From Candidatus Heimdallarchaeota archaeon (lineage in GTDB: Archaea > Asgardarchaeota > Heimdallarchaeia > Heimdallarchaeales > Kariarchaeaceae), in assembly GCA_022574115.1 (NCBI GenBank), contig JACZSS010000054.1, forward strand, positions 1-9,510: 9,510 nucleotides of DNA, read 5' to 3'. This document shows positions 5,908-9,510 of the stretch, one piece after another. Within the stretch, counting starts at the first letter, position 1. Each line of letters opens with the position of its first letter. The notes under the pieces were generated by a model. The model did no database searches. It worked only from the letters and a program-made list of their open reading frames with translations, and was not told the origin of the DNA. The position numbers were made by a program, and so were the translations under genes.

Positions 5908-7650
5908 GTGATATCGGCAGAATTCAGATGGATAGGAAAGTATCTTCGCAAGTATCCACTCTTAACCAACATCACAATTTTTGGTTCCATGTTCGAAATA
6001 ATCCTCTTTAGCTTACCTTCGTTGTTCATCGCAAAATTCATTGATCTTTTTCTAAATGGAGCAGGGGCTTCCGAGATTAACTTTTGGTTGTTGCTGATGA
6101 TCGGAATTTCGATATTGCAGGCAATCGTATTTTATACAATTTCTACAATTAATGAGATTCTGGCTCACAGGGTAACCACCGACATGACTGCTGATCTCTT
6201 TGAATCGCTACATTCTCAGCCTCTAGCTTATTTTGATAACATCGAAACTGGAGACATAATGGCAAGAGCTACAGGTGACACGAGAATTATTAATATCGGT
6301 CTCTCCCCAGCATTCCGAGTAATTGGTCAAATTTTTACCGCTTACGTTTTCGCGATTATTGTCCTATTCTATCTCAGTCCTGAACTCACCTTGGTTCTTA
6401 TCATTGGACTACCTATTTTTGCATTGTCATTGATCAAATTTGGAAAAAATCTCGAACCGCTGAGTAAAGAAGTCCAGTTATTGTTCAGTGATTTATCAGT
6501 TAATACAATTCAGTCATTCCACGCTATCAGGGATATTAAGAGTTATAATGTTGAGAAGATAACATCTAACAAATTTGATGCGATTTCCGAAATTCATGCA
6601 GATTATATCAAACGAGTCGGATATGTTGCTGCCTATTATTATCCTGGTCTGATTATAACGACAATCTTGGCTTTAATATCCTCGATTGGAATATATTTCA
6701 TCACCATTGGTAGATTAACAATTCCCGAACTCATCGCATTTATTGCATTAATAACTCACATAGGAATGATTTCAGGGAATCTACAATTTGTTACTCGATT
6801 TGCTGCAAGTTCAAGTGCATCTGCTAGACGTCTAATGGAAATAATAAACTTAGAAACTGTTGATCAATTGGATGAAGGTCTAGAATTTGACAAATCCAAT
6901 GCAAAGATTACTTTCCAAAATGTCTCATTTCAGTATCCAACAGGTCAAAACATGGTTTTGAAAGACATAAACCTAACAATCGAAAATGGAGAGACAATCG
7001 CTATAGTAGGGGGTCCAGGATCGGGAAAATCCACATTTAGTAAACTCATTCTCCGATTATATCCCCCCTCTGAAGGTCATGTACTCATTGGTGATCATGA
7101 TATCGCCGCCTACTCAAACAGTTCTCTCCGAAAAAATATTAGTGCAATTGAGCAGGATGTTTTTCTGTTCTCGGATTCAATTCGGGCAAACATCGGGTTT
7201 GGAAAAGTGGAGCTTGATGTTAACGAATTAACCAAGGTAACCAATCTAGCAGCATTGGATGACTTTATTGAAGCGTTGCCAGATAAATTTGAAACATCGG
7301 TAGGTGAGAGAGGAGTCCGTTTGTCTGGAGGTCAAAAACAGCGAATTGCCATCGCTCGTGCGCTTGCTATGGATCCCGCAATATTGATAATGGATGATGC
7401 CAGTTCAGCCCTTGATAGCGAAACTGAACAAAAAATTCAACGCGCAATAAAAAATGTTCTTCAAACCCGTACATCCATTATCGTAACACATCGATTGGCA
7501 ATTATCTCCGAAGCAGATAGAGTAATCGTTTTTGATGGAGGACGAATTGTGGCAAATGGACCGCATCACGATCTCATAAAATCATCTCAAGTGTACAGAA
7601 ACCTATACGAGGGGCACTATGAGTTGCCACCACTGCAACTCGGGAGTTGA
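5908..7650 (+). CDS. ABC exporter half-transporter, subunit 1 (degenerate Walker B site)
   Basis: A 580-residue type IV (ABCB-like) half-transporter: six membrane helices (about 20-300) fused to one ATPase domain (about 333-570). Such proteins use ATP to export lipids, drugs or peptides; the substrate is not readable here. ATPase motifs: A-loop Y343, Walker A G368-GPGSGKST-376, Q-loop Q416, signature L472-SGGQ-476, Walker B ILIM-D496 and H-switch H528. The catalytic Glu after Walker B is replaced by D497, marking a slow or dead site, while the LSGGQ signature is intact. This is one half of an asymmetric heterodimer with the next gene. The GTG at 5908 is the first start after an in-frame TAG at 5899, and the next Met (residue 28) would truncate the first helix. 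The gene overlaps, or ends 4 nt before, its partner, so translation is probably coupled. Confidence 0.92.
   Translation: MISAEFRWIGKYLRKYPLLTNITIFGSMFEIILFSLPSLFIAKFIDLFLNGAGASEINFWLLLMIGISILQAIVFYTISTINEILAHRVTTDMTADLFESLHSQPLAYFDNIETGDIMARATGDTRIINIGLSPAFRVIGQIFTAYVFAIIVLFYLSPELTLVLIIGLPIFALSLIKFGKNLEPLSKEVQLLFSDLSVNTIQSFHAIRDIKSYNVEKITSNKFDAISEIHADYIKRVGYVAAYYYPGLIITTILALISSIGIYFITIGRLTIPELIAFIALITHIGMISGNLQFVTRFAASSSASARRLMEIINLETVDQLDEGLEFDKSNAKITFQNVSFQYPTGQNMVLKDINLTIENGETIAIVGGPGSGKSTFSKLILRLYPPSEGHVLIGDHDIAAYSNSSLRKNISAIEQDVFLFSDSIRANIGFGKVELDVNELTKVTNLAALDDFIEALPDKFETSVGERGVRLSGGQKQRIAIARALAMDPAILIMDDASSALDSETEQKIQRAIKNVLQTRTSIIVTHRLAIISEADRVIVFDGGRIVANGPHHDLIKSSQVYRNLYEGHYELPPLQLGS
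7609..7614 (+). promoter_or_regulatory. Ribosome binding site for subunit 2 (ATG 7619)
   Basis: GAGGGG lies inside the end of the subunit 1 frame, 4 nt before the ATG at 7619. It contains the GAGG core of an archaeal Shine-Dalgarno. It competes with GGGAG at 7642-7646, which would serve the TTG at 7655. Unlike the first genes of transcripts here, this internal cistron needs such a site. Confidence 0.45.
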
Positions 7651-9439
7651 TTCATTGAAAAATTCCCTCGCCGAATCAGCATCTGATCAAAAACTTTTTT
7701 CACAAATTTGGATTTGGTTACGACAAGATAAACGCCTCATCTATCTATTGGTGGGTGTTATGCTATTGAACGTGATGTTTGCAATATTTGGACCTATATT
7801 GCTACAGAGATCAGTTGAAACGATAATTGAAGAGGATGATGACACAGGAAGATATACGCTCTACCTAGGATTAGGTTATTCTGCATCACTGTTTGTTATA
7901 TTTCTAATTCAGATGATCCAAGCAATCATTGTGGCAAAAGTTAATTCACGATTTATTCATCGGATTAGAACAAATTCATTTCAAAAGATCATCGAAAACA
8001 AGGTCTCTTTCTTTGATAATTCTGAAGTTGGGAGGCTAGTGTCGCGGATCACAAACGATACTACCGAACTCGCTGATTCAGGAAACAGATTTGCTGAAGC
8101 CTTTTCGCAAATTATTATTTTTGTTGGGGTGTTAGCTGTCATGCTCTACTTTAATTTCTGGTTGACGGTTGCAGCAACCTTTGTAATCCCATTTTTATTT
8201 ATAGGAGTCTTTTCGTTGAGAAAAATGCAAAGAGGAATAGCACTTCGATGGAGAAAGAACCTAGCAACCGTCAACACAAGATTTAGTGAGGTGATGAGTT
8301 CCATTGCCATCTCCAAAACATTTGGAAGAGAGCAAGAAAACAAAAATCTTTTCCAGATAATCAATGAGGAGACGTATCAATCAGCTAAAAGACGAGGTCA
8401 GATAATATTTGCAAATGGACCAATCTCTGACTTTCTACGGACGTTTGGTCTGGTTTCACTCCTCTATGTTGCTTCTATTCAAGTTACAAGAGGTGAAAGC
8501 ATTGCCATCATATATCTATTTATACTGCTTCAAGCATTTCTCTATAATCCTGTAACCAATATTGCCAGAAATTACAGCCAATTTCAGAGCAGTTTTGCCG
8601 CACTTGAAAGATTAATCCAAATAATGGCTGATAAAAATACTAGTGAATATCGTGGTCAAGGGTTATCTGCGGATAACATAAAAGGGGAAATTGAATTCTC
8701 CAACGTTGATTTTTCATACGGAAATGATCCAATCTTGAAAAATATCAGTTTCAAAATCCGTGCAGGATCTCGAGTTGCGTTAGTTGGTCACAGTGGTGCT
8801 GGAAAAACAACAATTGCGTCTATACTTATGAGATTCTATGAAATAGAAAGGGGTGAGATCTTGATTGATGGTGAGCGGATTCAAAATTACGATTTATTTG
8901 AGTGGCGTAAAAACATAGGGTACGTCTCACAAGATGTCAGATTACTGGGGAACACGATCCGAGAAAATTTCATGTTTGCTAAACCGACTGCGACGGAAGA
9001 AGAGATCTACGAGGCGCTAAATCGGGTTCAGGCTCTCGAGTTTTTGGAAAACTTAAAAGAAGGGCTCGACACCAAAATTCATGATGGCGGATCTAATTTG
9101 AGCCAAGGGCAAAAACAAATGCTATCCCTTGCGAGAGCCCTATTAGTTGATCCGAAAATCTTGATCCTAGATGAGTTTTCTTCCTCTCTCGATTTATACA
9201 CCGAATCAAAGATTCAAAATGCACTTGAGGAAATTATGAAAGACAGAACAAGTATTGTTATCGCTCATAGACTTACCACCATCTTAAAATCGGATAAAAT
9301 CATGGTTTTAGAAAATGGAGAATTAAAGGAAGAGGGGACACATTCCGAATTAATTCAATCAAATGGTAAGTATGCGGAAATTTACGCTAAGTACTTCAGT
9401 TTCCAATTAGCCGGATTAAAGCCATTAATTAAGACCTGA
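7619..9439 (+). CDS. ABC exporter half-transporter, subunit 2 (catalytic Glu, degenerate signature)
   Basis: A 606-residue partner half-transporter: six membrane helices (about 40-310) and an ATPase domain (about 357-595). Motifs: A-loop Y367, Walker A G390-HSGAGKTT-398, Q-loop Q438, signature L494-SQGQ-498 with Gln in place of the first Gly, Walker B ILIL-D518 followed by catalytic E519, and H-switch H550. With subunit 1 this gives one consensus site (this Walker A/B with LSGGQ of subunit 1) and one degenerate site (D497 with LSQGQ), as in BmrCD or TM287/288. The ATG at 7619 overlaps subunit 1 by 32 nt and follows a GAGGGG at 7609-7614. A TTG at 7655, 4 nt after the upstream stop and 8 nt after GGGAG (7642-7646), is a credible alternative that removes 12 residues, including an odd C-H-H-C. 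Function as a heterodimer is near certain; the start is not. Confidence 0.92.
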   Translation: MSCHHCNSGVDSLKNSLAESASDQKLFSQIWIWLRQDKRLIYLLVGVMLLNVMFAIFGPILLQRSVETIIEEDDDTGRYTLYLGLGYSASLFVIFLIQMIQAIIVAKVNSRFIHRIRTNSFQKIIENKVSFFDNSEVGRLVSRITNDTTELADSGNRFAEAFSQIIIFVGVLAVMLYFNFWLTVAATFVIPFLFIGVFSLRKMQRGIALRWRKNLATVNTRFSEVMSSIAISKTFGREQENKNLFQIINEETYQSAKRRGQIIFANGPISDFLRTFGLVSLLYVASIQVTRGESIAIIYLFILLQAFLYNPVTNIARNYSQFQSSFAALERLIQIMADKNTSEYRGQGLSADNIKGEIEFSNVDFSYGNDPILKNISFKIRAGSRVALVGHSGAGKTTIASILMRFYEIERGEILIDGERIQNYDLFEWRKNIGYVSQDVRLLGNTIRENFMFAKPTATEEEIYEALNRVQALEFLENLKEGLDTKIHDGGSNLSQGQKQMLSLARALLVDPKILILDEFSSSLDLYTESKIQNALEEIMKDRTSIVIAHRLTTILKSDKIMVLENGELKEEGTHSELIQSNGKYAEIYAKYFSFQLAGLKPLIKT

Positions 9440-9448
9440 CTAAACGAG

Positions 9449-9463
9449 ATTTTTAATTAATTT
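9449..9463 (+). terminator. T-rich stretch, possible archaeal terminator of the ABC operon
   Basis: ATTTTTAATTAATTT begins 9 nt after the TGA of subunit 2. Archaeal RNA polymerase can terminate at T-rich tracts without a hairpin, and no strong stem precedes this one. The run is only five T, so the call is weak. Confidence 0.3.
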
Positions 9464-9500
9464 CAATAACTCATGAATCTTCAAAACAAATTGAATCGGG

Positions 9501-9509
9501 TTATAAATA
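9501..9509 (+). promoter_or_regulatory. TATA-like box at the right edge
   Basis: TTATAAATA is a good archaeal TATA match. By the spacing seen elsewhere in the window, a leaderless plus-strand gene would start roughly 26 nt further right, outside the window. A frame from the ATG at 9473 also runs off the edge and would place this box in coding sequence, so the two readings compete. Confidence 0.35.
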
Positions 9510-9510
9510 G

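Noticed and set aside
8146..8364. Minus-strand open frame inside ABC subunit 2
   Set aside because: It is antisense to the membrane domain of a clear ABC exporter; its composition simply mirrors that gene.
9473..9510. Start of a plus-strand gene (MNLQNKLNRVIN) running off the right edge
   Set aside because: Only 12 full codons are visible, with no ribosome site or well-spaced TATA box, and a strong TATA-like box lies inside it. It is more likely a promoter region.

Overview
The window is AT-rich and reads as archaeal. Four genes have a TATA-like element centred about 25-27 nt before the start codon and no Shine-Dalgarno, which is the layout of leaderless archaeal transcripts. The surface protein has an Ala-X-Ala type signal peptide, many N-glycosylation sequons and a C-terminal membrane anchor with a short basic tail. 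The mix of a DUF285/BspA-type surface protein, a HAMP-type chemoreceptor, DUF2182 and heterodimeric ABC exporters would suit an Asgard archaeon of the Heimdall group. That is an inference from gene content and style, and no marker gene is present to prove it.

Layout, left to right. (1) Positions 1-823, minus strand: a DUF2182 polytopic membrane protein, followed 26 nt downstream by the first 13 codons of a second gene that runs off the left edge and may be its usual partner, DUF1326. (2) Positions 824-1368: a 545-bp divergent intergenic region with two inverted repeats, one of them a 16-bp stem. (3) 1369-2040, plus strand: a LysE-family six-helix transporter. (4) 2114-3496, minus strand: a secreted, membrane-anchored protein with five in-register 25-residue DUF285/BspA repeats, convergent with LysE. 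(5) 3824-5716, minus strand: a methyl-accepting chemotaxis-type receptor with a ~305-residue ectodomain. (6) 5908-9439, plus strand: two overlapping or abutting genes for the halves of a heterodimeric type IV ABC exporter. (7) The last 70 bases hold a T-rich stretch and a strong TATA-like box at the right edge.

How the genes work together. The two ABC genes clearly form one machine. Subunit 1 has Asp in place of the catalytic Glu and a canonical LSGGQ, while subunit 2 has the catalytic Glu and a degenerate LSQGQ. Together they would make one consensus and one degenerate ATP site. DUF2182 and the gene after it look like one operon. The rest are cell-envelope genes (efflux, adhesion or surface display, sensing) transcribed separately. 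No chemotaxis kinase, CheW, methyltransferase, archaellum, RNA, CRISPR or transposon gene was seen.
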